Shown: positions 23,686-32,547, counted from the stretch's first letter. The stretch: 35,782 nt of DNA from PHAA01 sp040217755 (GCA_040217755.1 JBEHWJ010000014.1:1-35782); one strand, 5' to 3'. The notes: generated from the sequence alone by a model not told the origin. Translations and numbers: made by a program.

Positions 23686-24600
23686 GTGAAAAAAACCAGA
23701 AATGGCAAACCGGGCAAAATGAAATTCGCCGACCGCCAGACCCGGCTGCCGGTGACTGAAACGGCAGAATTGATGTCCTTCCTGATCGCCAATCTGCCCA
23801 GGCAATCCCGCAACAACATAAAATCCCTGCTGACCCGGGGCCAGGTGTCGGTGGACGGCCATATCGTCCGGCAGTACAATTACTCTTTGCAGCCGGGTCA
23901 GGAAGTGGCAGTGGACAGTTCACCGGTGTGGGGCAAAGAGGTGGCCCCGGGCCTGAAGATACTCTACGAAGATAGCCATCTGCTTGTGGTCGACAAGCCC
24001 GCCGGCTTGCTTACCATCGCCTCCGACTCCGAAAAGGAGAACACCGCTTATCACCACCTTATGGACTATGTGCGGGAGAAAAAACCGGACGACCGCATTT
24101 TTATCGTCCACCGGCTGGACCGTGATACATCGGGGGTGATCGTCTTTGCCAAACAGGAAGAGGTTAAACGACGCTTCCAGGAGAAGTGGAAAGAGCTGGT
24201 CCAGGAGCGGGCCTATATCGCGGTGGTTGAAGGTCCGGTGGATAGAAGAGAAGACACGGTACGATCCTGGCTCCTGGAGACCAAAACCAAACATATCTAC
24301 AGCAGTGCCAAGCCCGGCGACGGGCTGGAAGCGGTAACTCATTACAAGTTGCTGCAAGCCTCCAGCCAATACTCCCTCCTGGAGATCCATTTGGAAACCG
24401 GCCGCAAGAACCAGATCCGGGTACATATGCAGGATATCGGGCATCCCGTCGTAGGTGATAAAAAATACGGCTCCAAAACCAATCCCCTCCGCCGCCTGGC
24501 CCTGCACGCCCGAGTACTGGCGTTTAACCATCCGGTCACCAACCAGCCCATGCGCTTCGAAACCGAAATCCCCGCGCAATTCATGGCCCTGCTTAAATAA
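23686..24600 (+). CDS. RluA/RluD-family pseudouridine synthase
   Basis: Converts uridine to pseudouridine in RNA, probably rRNA. It has 304 residues. The basic N-terminus is followed by an S4 RNA-binding domain (about 26-85: SRNNIKSLLTRGQVSVDGHIV) and the catalytic domain with HRLDRDTSG (catalytic D145), KPAGLLT and GRKNQIRVHM. It starts with GTG at 23686, with AAGGAG nine bases upstream. The exact target uridines cannot be told. It stands alone on the plus strand. Confidence 0.92.
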   Translation: MKKTRNGKPGKMKFADRQTRLPVTETAELMSFLIANLPRQSRNNIKSLLTRGQVSVDGHIVRQYNYSLQPGQEVAVDSSPVWGKEVAPGLKILYEDSHLLVVDKPAGLLTIASDSEKENTAYHHLMDYVREKKPDDRIFIVHRLDRDTSGVIVFAKQEEVKRRFQEKWKELVQERAYIAVVEGPVDRREDTVRSWLLETKTKHIYSSAKPGDGLEAVTHYKLLQASSQYSLLEIHLETGRKNQIRVHMQDIGHPVVGDKKYGSKTNPLRRLALHARVLAFNHPVTNQPMRFETEIPAQFMALLK

Positions 24601-24660
24601 CTTGGTGCCGGTCGGAAAAACATTTGCGGCAAACCCAGGAGACCATAATTTCTCCACCGG

Positions 24661-24759
24661 AAATCCTGGGGCAGCAAAGCAGAGTATCAGGATGGGCAGG
24701 CCTATTTCGACTTGATGCTCGAGGAACTGGACCGGGTCAACGCCATCATTACCTACTAA
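24661..24759 (+). pseudogene. Remnant of a histidine kinase (HisKA segment)
   Basis: One frame reads KSWGSKAEYQDGQAYFDLML then EELDRVNAIITY and stop (TAA 24757-24759). This strongly resembles the second helix of the HisKA dimerisation domain in PAS-type sensor kinases of Bacillota (YFDLMIEELDRANxIIxEF). It has no start, no ribosome binding site, and an in-frame stop a few codons upstream. It is most likely the decayed piece of a kinase gene once present here. The resemblance is from memory of the family, not from a search. Confidence 0.5.
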
Positions 24760-24817
24760 CTAAAGCATGACCAGGGATAACAACATCAACCTAAGAAAGC
24801 AATCCCCCATACTGGCC

Positions 24818-25501
24818 TTATTCGATGGCGCTCAAACGGTAGCCGATACCCGGTTCGGTAAGTATCAGAACCGGTTGATTGGGATCCTTCTCGATCTTCT
24901 TGCGCAGCTGGCTGATGTAGATGCGCAGATATTGGGAATTTTCCTGGGCGTCGGAACCCCAAACCGTATTGATCAGCTGGCGATGGGTTACCACCTTGCC
25001 GGCGTTGGAGATCAATATCTTGAGCAGATCGTATTCGATCGGGGTCAGGTGGATTTCATTGCCTCCCACCTTGACAATCCGGCGAGCCAGGTCCATATAA
25101 ACGTCGCCGACCTGAATCACCGGCTCATCCTTGAGGTTGGCCTGGTGACGAAGGGCTACCCGGATCCGGGCCATCAATTCACTTAAGCTGAAGGGTTTGG
25201 TAAGATAGTCATCAGCCCCGATATCCAGCGCTTTAACCTTGTCGCAGTCCTGCCCCCGTACCGACAGGATTATCACCGGGACCTGGCTCCATTCCCGGAT
25301 TTGGCGCAGCACTTCGAACCCTTCCTGATCGGGGAGACCCATATCGAGGATGACCACATCGGGGCGGTCCGCGGCCGCCCGGTATATCCCTTCCCCGGCG
25401 GTGGAGGCCTCAGCGAAATCATAACCGTGGGCGGTCAGGCCTACTTTCAGCAGGCGGCGGATTTCCACTTCATCATCGATTACCAGAATTCTGGCTCCCA
25501 T
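24818..25501 (-). CDS. kdpE: OmpR/KdpE-type response regulator
   Basis: 227-residue regulator. The receiver domain has the acidic pair DD (residues 9-10), phospho-acceptor D53 (VVILDMGLPD) and K102 (LTKPF). The C-terminal winged-helix DNA-binding domain runs from about 130, with HLTPIEYDLLKILISNAGKVVTHRQL and the family-typical RIYISQLRKKIE, closest to KdpE. GGGAGGAGG precedes the ATG at 25501; the longer frame to 25603 overlaps the sensor gene and is rejected. It is the last gene of the kimA - sensor - regulator operon, 23 bp after the sensor. The symbol reflects sequence type; no kdpFABC genes are in the window, so its real targets may be kimA and the channel gene. Confidence 0.85.
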   Translation of the reverse strand: MGARILVIDDEVEIRRLLKVGLTAHGYDFAEASTAGEGIYRAAADRPDVVILDMGLPDQEGFEVLRQIREWSQVPVIILSVRGQDCDKVKALDIGADDYLTKPFSLSELMARIRVALRHQANLKDEPVIQVGDVYMDLARRIVKVGGNEIHLTPIEYDLLKILISNAGKVVTHRQLINTVWGSDAQENSQYLRIYISQLRKKIEKDPNQPVLILTEPGIGYRLSAIE

Positions 25502-25524
25502 TTTATCCTCCTCCCAGTGTTTTT

Positions 25525-27093
25525 TTATGGCAGCGGTGCTTCGGGGGCAATTGGCAGGATGAAATTGAACTGACTGCCTCCCTCCGAGCGGTTGACAGCC
25601 CATATCCGGCCGCCGTGGGCCTCGATGATGCCGCGGCAGATGGACAGGCCCAACCCGGTTCCGCTTACATTACGGGGCGATTGGAGGCGGTAGAACTTGT
25701 CGAAAATAAGTTCCTCATCCCCGGGCGGTATACCCTCGCCCTGGTCGACCACCGCCACCATCAGTGCTCCCTCGGTATGGGTCACACTGATCCTTATAGC
25801 GGTGTGCGGCGGGGAATATTTGACCGCGTTATGGAGCAGGTTGGTCAGGACCTGCTCGGCCAATGCATAATCCACTTTGATTAATGGTGTGTCATCGGGT
25901 ATATCCACTTGAATCGAATGTTCTTCGAGTATCTCCTGATTTTCGCGCAGGGTTACCCCGACAATGTCCTGGATGTCGTACCAATCGGCATTGAGCTTCA
26001 GGTATCCGCTTTCCAAACGCGCCATATCGAGGAGGTTGCTGATAAAGCGGTACATCCGCTCAGCCCCCTGTTTGATGCCTTTCAGCAGGGTGGCCTTCTG
26101 TTGCTGGTCATAAATGGTATCATCGTCCACCAGGCTCGAAACCGAAGCCAGTATGGAGGTGAGGGGCGTCTTCAGATCATGGGAGATGGAGTTGAACAGG
26201 GCTGCCCGCAACTTTTCACTGGCTTCCAGGCTTTTTATCTCCTGGGCCTCTTCGGCCAGCTCCAGCCTCAGCACCGCCAGGGCTGACAAACCGGCCAGAG
26301 CCTGCAAAAGGTTGATCCGTTCTGGTTCAAGCCAGTGATTGGCGGGCTTGACCGACAGAACTCCCAATACCTTGTCCTCGGTTTGAACCGGTACGTGATA
26401 ACCCCGGGCTCCGGGGAACAGGTCAGTACTCAGCCCGCTGGGCTGGCGATGGTCGAAAGCCCACTGGGCCGCCAACAGGTCGTTGGGGCTAGAGGCCAGG
26501 TCGGTCAGGGATTTATTGGCGGCCACGGCTTTCAGTCTGCCCCCGGAACCGGGCATAAATAGGGCTGCTTCAGCATCCAGGGCCGCGGCCGTCTGGCTTA
26601 CCACCTGCTGTGCCAGTACATTCATCTCGGTCACCGCCGCCAGGCCCCGGGCGGTTTCATACAAAATCCGGGTACGGTTCTCGCGTTGGACCGCTTCCCT
26701 AATCCGGTCGCGGAGGCGATCGCTCATGGAACCGGTGGCATAGGCCACCAGCATGAACACCAGTAAAGTTATAAGTTGGCGGGGGTCGCTGACGGTCAGG
26801 TTGAGTACCGGGGGTACGAAGAAGACGTCCCAGCACAGTACGCTGACCAGGGCGATGAAGATCGATGGTTTTACCCCCATCCGGACCGAGGCGAAGATCA
26901 CCGGCAGCATATAGAGCATCAGGATATTGGTCAGCCCCATGTCATCGCCCCATAACTTGCCGGCCCCCGTAACCAGGGCGATCAGCAGCAAGACCGCAAT
27001 TACCGGCCTGCTGCCGACCTCTCCCAAATGGCCGGTGCCCAGACCGCCGCTAAAAACATTTTTGATTTGTTCCCTGATACTTGAATTGCCCAA
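25525..27093 (-). CDS. KdpD-like sensor histidine kinase lacking the N-terminal KdpD module
   Basis: 522-residue membrane kinase. Four closely spaced hydrophobic segments (about 30-122; VIAVLLLIALVTGAG, NILMLYMLPVIFASV, IFIALVSVLCWDVFFVPP, LITLLVFMLVAYATG) match the DUF4118 membrane part of KdpD. A GAF-like domain follows (about 145-275), then HisKA with H305 (FNSISHDLKTPLTS) and the ATPase with N422 (NLLHNAVKYSPP), GEGIP and GTGLGLS. Full-length KdpD has another 370 or so residues ahead of the membrane part, the KdpD/Usp module, absent here. The start is a TTG at 27093 with GGGAGG eight bases upstream. Between kimA (37 bp) and the regulator (23 bp). It probably senses K+ or cell-envelope state; the GAF domain might bind a small ligand. 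Confidence 0.88.
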   Translation of the reverse strand: MGNSSIREQIKNVFSGGLGTGHLGEVGSRPVIAVLLLIALVTGAGKLWGDDMGLTNILMLYMLPVIFASVRMGVKPSIFIALVSVLCWDVFFVPPVLNLTVSDPRQLITLLVFMLVAYATGSMSDRLRDRIREAVQRENRTRILYETARGLAAVTEMNVLAQQVVSQTAAALDAEAALFMPGSGGRLKAVAANKSLTDLASSPNDLLAAQWAFDHRQPSGLSTDLFPGARGYHVPVQTEDKVLGVLSVKPANHWLEPERINLLQALAGLSALAVLRLELAEEAQEIKSLEASEKLRAALFNSISHDLKTPLTSILASVSSLVDDDTIYDQQQKATLLKGIKQGAERMYRFISNLLDMARLESGYLKLNADWYDIQDIVGVTLRENQEILEEHSIQVDIPDDTPLIKVDYALAEQVLTNLLHNAVKYSPPHTAIRISVTHTEGALMVAVVDQGEGIPPGDEELIFDKFYRLQSPRNVSGTGLGLSICRGIIEAHGGRIWAVNRSEGGSQFNFILPIAPEAPLP

Positions 27094-27130
27094 CTGAGTA
27101 TCCTCCCGAGATTAATGGATTCCTGCTGCC

Positions 27131-29077
27131 TTATCCGTTCCGGTTTGGGTTTCTCCTATTATTATAATCTCCCGATAAATAGATTACCTGCCCGCCAGGC
27201 TTCTGGTTTTTGGCAAAATTGTAAGCCTTGATATCCTCCAGGTAGAAGGGGATGATGGAGACGATAACATTACGCTTCTTCAGCATGGCGTTGGCGATGA
27301 ATAAACTGGTGTTATTGTGCAAGGCCATCTCCCAGCGATGGGAGACAAAGAACTGGGGCAACAGCACGGTGATGATGTCGCCGGGTTGGGATGCGTGCTC
27401 TTCCGAATCGATGTACCGGGTCAGCAGGTTTACCACCTCCCGGTAGGGGGAGAACTTGACCACCAGGGGGATGTCGGTGTTCAGCAGTTCCCATTTACGC
27501 TGCAGCTTATCCGACTCGCCTTCATAGATCTCGATATGGAAGGCTTCCACGTTGGGGGTGATGCTGCGGGCATAGCGCAGGGCCTTTACCACCATGGCGT
27601 TGAGGCTATCGATGGGCACGATCACATGATGGGCGTAATCGGGCCGCAAGTCTATATAGGGGAGGGCATCATTGGGGATATCCAGTTGTTCAGCCACCGA
27701 ATTATAATGTTTCTTGATCCTGTACATTATGGTGATAATGATCGGCACCACCACGAAGACGATCCAGGCTCCCTCCGTGAATTTGGTAGTACCTATAACG
27801 GTTACTGCGATAGCGGTAGTCATCGCCCCCAACCCGTTTACCGCGGCTTTGAAGGGCCAACCTGGGGAACGTTCCTTCCACCAATGGATGACCATCCCGC
27901 TCTGGGATAGGGTGAAGGACGTGAACACGCCCACCGCATAAAGACTGATAAGCAGATGGGTATCGGCCTTGAAGGCGATGATCAAAAGGGCCGCGAACAG
28001 GCTCAGCAGGATAATGCCGTTGTTGAAATTAAGCCGATGGCCCCGCAGTGACAATTGCCGGGGCACATAACCATCCTGGGCGATGACCGAAAGCAGAGTG
28101 GGAAATCCGCTGTAGGCGGTATTGGCTGCCAACGCCAGGATCAGCGCAGTGGTAGCCGCAAGGACATATAGCATCAAACCTGGTCCGAACACACACAGAG
28201 TGAGCTGGGTTATAACCGTCTGGCGGGGATTGGGCACGATTTGGCAGTAATGGGTCAGGACCGCCACCCCACCGAAACAGACCACGATGGCTATAGCCAG
28301 CAACAAGTATACAGTTTTGGCCTGCTGGGTGGCTGGGTCCTTGAAGTTGGGGACGGCATTGCTGACCGCTTCCACTCCGGTCAGGGCACTACACCCGGAA
28401 GCAAAGGCCTTGATAATTAAAAACAGGGTGACAGCCTGGGTGCCGACGACTACCGGTGCCGCATCGGGGACCGGTGCGGTCAGGCCGGCGCCGAACAGGT
28501 ATTTATAGAAGCCGGTGGCCACCAGGATTATGACCGCCAGGATAAAGGCGTAGGTGGGCAAGCTGAAGATACGGGATGATTCCCGGATTCCCCTCAGATT
28601 CCCCACCGCCAGTAAAAACAACATAACCAGCGATACCCCCACCCGGTGCACGAAAAGACCCGGGAATGCCGAGGTGATAGCCGCGGTGGCCGCAGCCACG
28701 CTTACCGCCACGGTCAGGACATAGTCTACCGACAGGGACGCTCCGGCGATCAGGCTGTATACTGTCCCCAGATTTTCCTTGGCCACCACATAGGCCCCGC
28801 CGCCGCTGGGGTAGGCATCCACCACATGCCGGTAGGAGAAGACCAGAATCATCAGCAGGGTGATGATGGCCAGGGCTATTCGGGGCATCCACACGAAAGA
28901 AGCCACCCCGATGGCCGGAACCAGTACCAACAGGATTTCCTCCACCGCATAAGCCACCGAGGAGATGGAGTCGCTGGAGAGGATGGGCATTCCCCAAAAC
29001 ACATTCAATTTTTCTTCACTCATCCGTTGGCTGGCTATACTCTGGCCGAAAACGAACCGGCCCAGGCGTCTGAACAT
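27131..29077 (-). CDS. kimA: KimA-type potassium transporter (APC superfamily)
   Basis: High-affinity K+ importer, probably with protons. It has 648 residues from the chosen start. The opening RRLGRFVFGQSI, then LSSDSISSVAYAVEEIL, HVVDAYPSGGGAYVVAKENLG and LSVDYVLTVAVSVAAATAAITSAFP are the conserved first helices of KimA/YdaO proteins. About twelve membrane segments are followed by a cytoplasmic C-terminal domain (about 480-640). The frame extends to 29212, but ATG at 29077 has AAGGAAGGG upstream and gives the usual N-terminus. It is the first gene of an operon with a sensor kinase and regulator. In Bacillus this gene is controlled by a c-di-AMP riboswitch; I looked in the 330-bp upstream region and did not recognise one. 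A general amino-acid permease is the alternative reading, less likely. Confidence 0.85.
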   Translation of the reverse strand: MFRRLGRFVFGQSIASQRMSEEKLNVFWGMPILSSDSISSVAYAVEEILLVLVPAIGVASFVWMPRIALAIITLLMILVFSYRHVVDAYPSGGGAYVVAKENLGTVYSLIAGASLSVDYVLTVAVSVAAATAAITSAFPGLFVHRVGVSLVMLFLLAVGNLRGIRESSRIFSLPTYAFILAVIILVATGFYKYLFGAGLTAPVPDAAPVVVGTQAVTLFLIIKAFASGCSALTGVEAVSNAVPNFKDPATQQAKTVYLLLAIAIVVCFGGVAVLTHYCQIVPNPRQTVITQLTLCVFGPGLMLYVLAATTALILALAANTAYSGFPTLLSVIAQDGYVPRQLSLRGHRLNFNNGIILLSLFAALLIIAFKADTHLLISLYAVGVFTSFTLSQSGMVIHWWKERSPGWPFKAAVNGLGAMTTAIAVTVIGTTKFTEGAWIVFVVVPIIITIMYRIKKHYNSVAEQLDIPNDALPYIDLRPDYAHHVIVPIDSLNAMVVKALRYARSITPNVEAFHIEIYEGESDKLQRKWELLNTDIPLVVKFSPYREVVNLLTRYIDSEEHASQPGDIITVLLPQFFVSHRWEMALHNNTSLFIANAMLKKRNVIVSIIPFYLEDIKAYNFAKNQKPGGQVIYLSGDYNNRRNPNRNG

Positions 29078-29408
29078 ATCTATGCCCTTCCTTATATAAT
29101 TGCTGATCCGTCGCCCCGACCATGCCGGGTTATTTTTTCGTAATTTAAATATTATCTCCCCGGCCGGTAAAATATCTGTAGCGAATTTGGACTGAGAGGG
29201 TAAAAAATTCATATAAAATAAAAGGTTTCACTGCCCACCGGGAATCGCACCGTTGCGGAAACGAAGAGGGGCGGCAAAAAGTGATTTACATGATTGGGCA
29301 GACTAGGTACACTTAGACCGTAAGAGTATTGCCTACGGTACCGGACGTTGTTTTTCCAGGTGTATACAGTATTGATGCAGGCATTTTGGAAATGAGAGTT
29401 GAGGTTAG
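29078..29408. other. Divergent control region between kimA and the potassium channel gene
   Basis: 331 bp. It holds a plus-strand promoter and an inverted repeat (described separately), and near 29229-29275 a region able to fold CTGCCC with GGGCGG. The part next to kimA (29140-29230) is AT-rich. No riboswitch of the ydaO/kimA type was recognised. Confidence 0.6.
29285..29338 (+). promoter_or_regulatory. Promoter of the channel gene with overlapping inverted repeat
   Basis: TTTACA (29285-29290), 17-bp spacer, TACACT (29308-29313). The inverted repeat CCGTA...TACGG (29318-29338) begins near the predicted transcription start and is a candidate operator, perhaps for the nearby KdpE-like regulator. 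Confidence 0.5.
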
Positions 29409-30413
29409 TTGTCGGAACTGAAAGGCAAATTAATTACCTTGGTAGTGGCGGTGCTGGGGATAATATTCGTCTGCACCATCGGACTTCATTTCCTGGAGGA
29501 TTGGTCGTGGTTCACGTCCCTGTGGATAGCGGTTAGCAGCCTTACCACCACCGGGTATGGAGAGTTGGTCCCCTCAACCGTTGGCGGGAAAGCCTTCATG
29601 ATGATCATGCTGGTGCTGGGCCTGGGCTTGGTATTGTATGCTCTATCCACGATATTCTCGATACTGGTGGAACACCAGATTAGGAGGCTGGCCGGGAGGG
29701 ATATAATGATGGAAGCCATCAAACGTATGGAGAAGCACGTTATAGTCTGCGGAGCCGGCCGGGTAGGAATCAATGCCGCCCTCCTGCTGCGCAGCTATAA
29801 TGTACCCTATGTGCTCATCGACAAACAGGAGGTCCTGATCAATGATGCCGCCGAGGATGGGCACTGTGTCATGTTGGGCGATGCCACCCGGGATGAGATA
29901 TTGATTAAAGCCGGCATCATGAGAGCCCAGGGAATAATCTGCGCCATGTCCGAGGATGCCCATAACGTCTTTGGTGTCTTGACCGCCCGCTCGCTTAACC
30001 CCAAGCTCAAAATCGTAGCCCGCTCGACCGAACCCCAGACGGTGGCCAAGCTGCACCAGGCCGGCGCCGACAAGGTCATCTCACCCACTCAAAGCGGGGG
30101 TCACCAGATGGCCATGGCCATGATCAAACCGGCGGCGGTGGAAATGGTGAACACCTTATTCCTGTCCAAGCATCTGGAGATACAGCTGGAAGAGGTGGAG
30201 ATCAGCGAATATTCGCTGCTGGCCAACAGGCCCATAAATACGGCCTTCGACCGGGAGAAGAACAACGTGGTGATAGTGGCCATTATCCGCAATGAAGAGG
30301 TGATCATGAATCCGCGCGGCAAGGATGTGATCCTGCCCGGGGATACGCTGGTGCTGATCGGTTCCCGCCACGACCTCGAGGTCATCGATTCCAAATTCGA
30401 CAACGCCTCCTAG
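29409..30413 (+). CDS. Potassium channel with RCK (TrkA-N/TrkA-C) domains
   Basis: 334-residue two-helix K+ channel of the MthK/KchA type. Helix 1 is at about 7-27, pore and filter TTTGYGE at 46-52, helix 2 at about 60-88. The RCK domain begins near 110 with HVIVCGAGRVGINAALLL, a Rossmann fold, and contains LGDATRDEILIKAGI; a TrkA-C domain follows from about 250 to the end. The start is a TTG at 29409 with GAGG seven bases upstream; no better start is seen. It stands alone, divergent from kimA, with its own promoter. Its role is probably K+ release or ligand-gated K+ flow; RCK domains commonly bind NAD(H), Ca2+ or c-di-AMP, which cannot be chosen from sequence. Confidence 0.93.
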   Translation: MSELKGKLITLVVAVLGIIFVCTIGLHFLEDWSWFTSLWIAVSSLTTTGYGELVPSTVGGKAFMMIMLVLGLGLVLYALSTIFSILVEHQIRRLAGRDIMMEAIKRMEKHVIVCGAGRVGINAALLLRSYNVPYVLIDKQEVLINDAAEDGHCVMLGDATRDEILIKAGIMRAQGIICAMSEDAHNVFGVLTARSLNPKLKIVARSTEPQTVAKLHQAGADKVISPTQSGGHQMAMAMIKPAAVEMVNTLFLSKHLEIQLEEVEISEYSLLANRPINTAFDREKNNVVIVAIIRNEEVIMNPRGKDVILPGDTLVLIGSRHDLEVIDSKFDNAS

Positions 30414-30424
30414 ATGATTGCAGA

Positions 30425-30450
30425 CCGAAATATACCTCGGCTTCTTTTTT
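30425..30450 (+). terminator. Weak terminator after the channel gene
   Basis: A short stem CCGA (30425-30428) with TCGG (30437-30440), followed by CTTCTTTTTT. The stem is only 4 bp, so the call is weak; the T-run and position support it. Confidence 0.35.
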
Positions 30451-30572
30451 ACCCTGCCTATCGGTCAAAATCACTCCCGCAGTTTGAACGTCACGCTGCG
30501 AATAACCGGCCCAAAGTTGTTCTAAATGAAGGACTCTTTCAATGGCCATCCGCTTACGGCCGCAGAAATTTC

Positions 30573-31163
30573 TTATTGCTCCTTTAATTTCTCAAACGAA
30601 TCCAGCTGATTGAATTTCTCCAGCCATTGCTCGGGACTGCCATAGTCGGCGTAATCGCTATACCAGTTATTGCGTGCTGGTCTTTTTTTGGCCGCTTTGA
30701 TCGGGCACCAGTATCTTTCTGTGCGGCCGCCGAGCTCGACTGCATAAGCAAATACCCCGTTTACATAAGTGCAATAGACACAATTGATCTTTTGGATCCA
30801 GTTCAGGTAGTCCAGAAACTGGCGGTCGTAGACTATGTAATCTCTCCTTTTGACTACGGGAATACGGTAGAGGGGCAGGGCGGTCCAGTTATACATGGTA
30901 AGGAATAAATCCAGTATGATGGTGGGGACAACCATCATATAGATAAATGGTATAGACAGGACATGGCGAATATTGACCGGAATAGCGTATTTCCAGGCGG
31001 GAATGCGGAAGGTTTTGTTCCTCTCCCGAAATGTATGCAGGAATTCTATCCTCTTTTGATGGATCGAGAAACCATATTTTTCGGCCAGAAACTCATACTC
31101 GTGCTGTAGGGCCGCCTCCAGCTCATCGATCTTCTGTTGTATCTGCCTGATTTTTGAATCCAT
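30573..31163 (-). CDS. Conserved protein of unknown function with CxxC and coiled N-terminus
   Basis: 196 residues from ATG 31163, which has GAGGTGATC upstream; the frame extends to 31193 without a better site. The N-terminal 25 residues are a predicted coiled coil (IRQIQQKIDELEAALQHEYEFL). A hydrophobic segment (about 69-92, LSIPFIYMMVVPTIILDLFL) follows, then DRQFLDYLNWIQKINCVYCTYVNGVFAYAVELGGRTERYWCPIKAAKK with C128, C131 and C153. The CVYC..Y.NG.........RTE.YWCPIK pattern recalls conserved hypothetical proteins found in many bacteria, which I know by appearance only. Probably membrane-associated, possibly metal- or heme-binding through the Cys residues. It converges with the channel gene. 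Confidence 0.75.
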   Translation of the reverse strand: MDSKIRQIQQKIDELEAALQHEYEFLAEKYGFSIHQKRIEFLHTFRERNKTFRIPAWKYAIPVNIRHVLSIPFIYMMVVPTIILDLFLTMYNWTALPLYRIPVVKRRDYIVYDRQFLDYLNWIQKINCVYCTYVNGVFAYAVELGGRTERYWCPIKAAKKRPARNNWYSDYADYGSPEQWLEKFNQLDSFEKLKEQ

Positions 31164-31365
31164 GTGATCACCTCTGCTGTTTTGTTGATTCATATGTTTT
31201 AGCTGCCAATCCAGTCACTTTTTAATTATATCAGTTAAATTTAGGGGGATGAGTGGATTGAACCTAAGCGTAAAAACACCGATACTATTATCAGCGGCCG
31301 CCGGCACCTGCCATGGACAGCCGCCAGATTATGATCCAAAAGTCCGAAAGAAGGCGAGTTAAGAT

Positions 31366-32547
31366 ATGTACGAAGCAAACAGAACCCGGCGGATAGAGCA
31401 CCTCCAGGAGCGGTTGGCGGTATTGGGGCTGGACTGCGCCCTGCTGGTCTATTCCCGCGATATATTGTATTACTGCGGTACTGCCCAGCCCGCCGTCCTG
31501 CTGGTCACACCCGGTGATCATCGCCTGTTGGTACGCCGCTCGCTTGATTTTGCCTTGGGGGAGACCTGGACCGCCCGGGACCGGGTCACCGCGGGGGGAT
31601 TGAAAACGGCCCAGTCCCTATTGGCCGCCATGGGGGTCAAGGGCGGCACAATGGGATTGGAGACCGACATCATTTCGGCTGACCTCTTCCTGCGTATCCA
31701 AGGTTTGTTCCCGGCCTTCGCTCCCGCAGCCCTTTCCAGCGAGATCCTGCGGCAGCGGATGATCAAGGACCCGGAGGAGATCGAACTCACCCGCACCGCC
31801 TGCGCCATCATGCAAGCTGGGCATGACCGGATATTTGAGGTAATGAAGGCAGGGATGACCGAACTGGAACTGGCGGCGCAGATCGAACATGCTCAACGCC
31901 GGGCAGGCCATGCGGGAGTTTGTTCCATGCGCATGGCCGATTTCCATATGGGTCCCGGCATCCTGGCATCGGGCGAAAACCTCTATACCACCACCGGCCT
32001 CTCCGACACCATCACCGGAGTCGGACTCAGCCCGGCGGTTGCAGCCGGGGCGTCATTGCGCCGGCTCCAACCCGGGGATTTAATTATGGCTGATATTCCC
32101 ACTTGCTATCGTGGCTACCATTGTGATGAATCCCGAACCTACGTACTGGGGGAACCCCGACCAGGGGTCAGGGCCTTGCAGGATTCCCTCCGGGGGATAG
32201 TGGATGCGGTACTGCTGGAATTAAGACCCGGAGTCCGCTGCAGCCACCTGTTTGCGACCGCCTGCGATTGTGCCCGGCGGCTGGGGGTTGGTGAGTATTT
32301 CTTGAAATTGTCAGATCGGAGAAGCAATCTGATCGGTCACGGGGTGGGGCTGGAGGTAAATGAACTGCCGGTCCTGGAAGCTGATTCCGAGCTGGAGATG
32401 CAGGCCAACATGATCACCACCATCGAGATGCACCTGACCCACCCCGACCACGGGGTAATCAAGACCGAATTCATGGTGCTCATCACCCCGGATGGATATG
32501 AGCGTTTGTCCGTCAAAGGATGCGAACTGTTCGTGGTTGATAAATAG
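31366..32547 (+). CDS. M24-family metallopeptidase (Xaa-Pro aminopeptidase-like)
   Basis: 393 residues with the creatinase-type N-terminal domain (1-130) and the pita-bread catalytic domain. All five expected metal ligands are in place: D243 (MADIPTCYRG), D254 (YHCDESRTY), H325 (GHGVGLEVNE), E354 (TIEMHL) and E368 (IKTEF). The usual DxG motif is DIP here, a small departure. It probably cleaves peptides with proline at the second position, but related enzymes act on other substrates, so the exact activity is open. AAGGCGAG lies before the ATG at 31366. It stands alone, divergent from the CxxC protein gene. Confidence 0.88.
   Translation: MYEANRTRRIEHLQERLAVLGLDCALLVYSRDILYYCGTAQPAVLLVTPGDHRLLVRRSLDFALGETWTARDRVTAGGLKTAQSLLAAMGVKGGTMGLETDIISADLFLRIQGLFPAFAPAALSSEILRQRMIKDPEEIELTRTACAIMQAGHDRIFEVMKAGMTELELAAQIEHAQRRAGHAGVCSMRMADFHMGPGILASGENLYTTTGLSDTITGVGLSPAVAAGASLRRLQPGDLIMADIPTCYRGYHCDESRTYVLGEPRPGVRALQDSLRGIVDAVLLELRPGVRCSHLFATACDCARRLGVGEYFLKLSDRRSNLIGHGVGLEVNELPVLEADSELEMQANMITTIEMHLTHPDHGVIKTEFMVLITPDGYERLSVKGCELFVVDK

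Noticed and set aside
29229..29275. tRNA-like sequence on the minus strand (T-loop-like GGTGCGATTCCCG with partly pairing ends)
   Set aside because: Only about 46 bases long, with mismatched acceptor pairing and no anticodon arm.
29078..29400. c-di-AMP (ydaO) riboswitch upstream of kimA
   Set aside because: Expected from Bacillus kimA, but the conserved core blocks were not found by eye.
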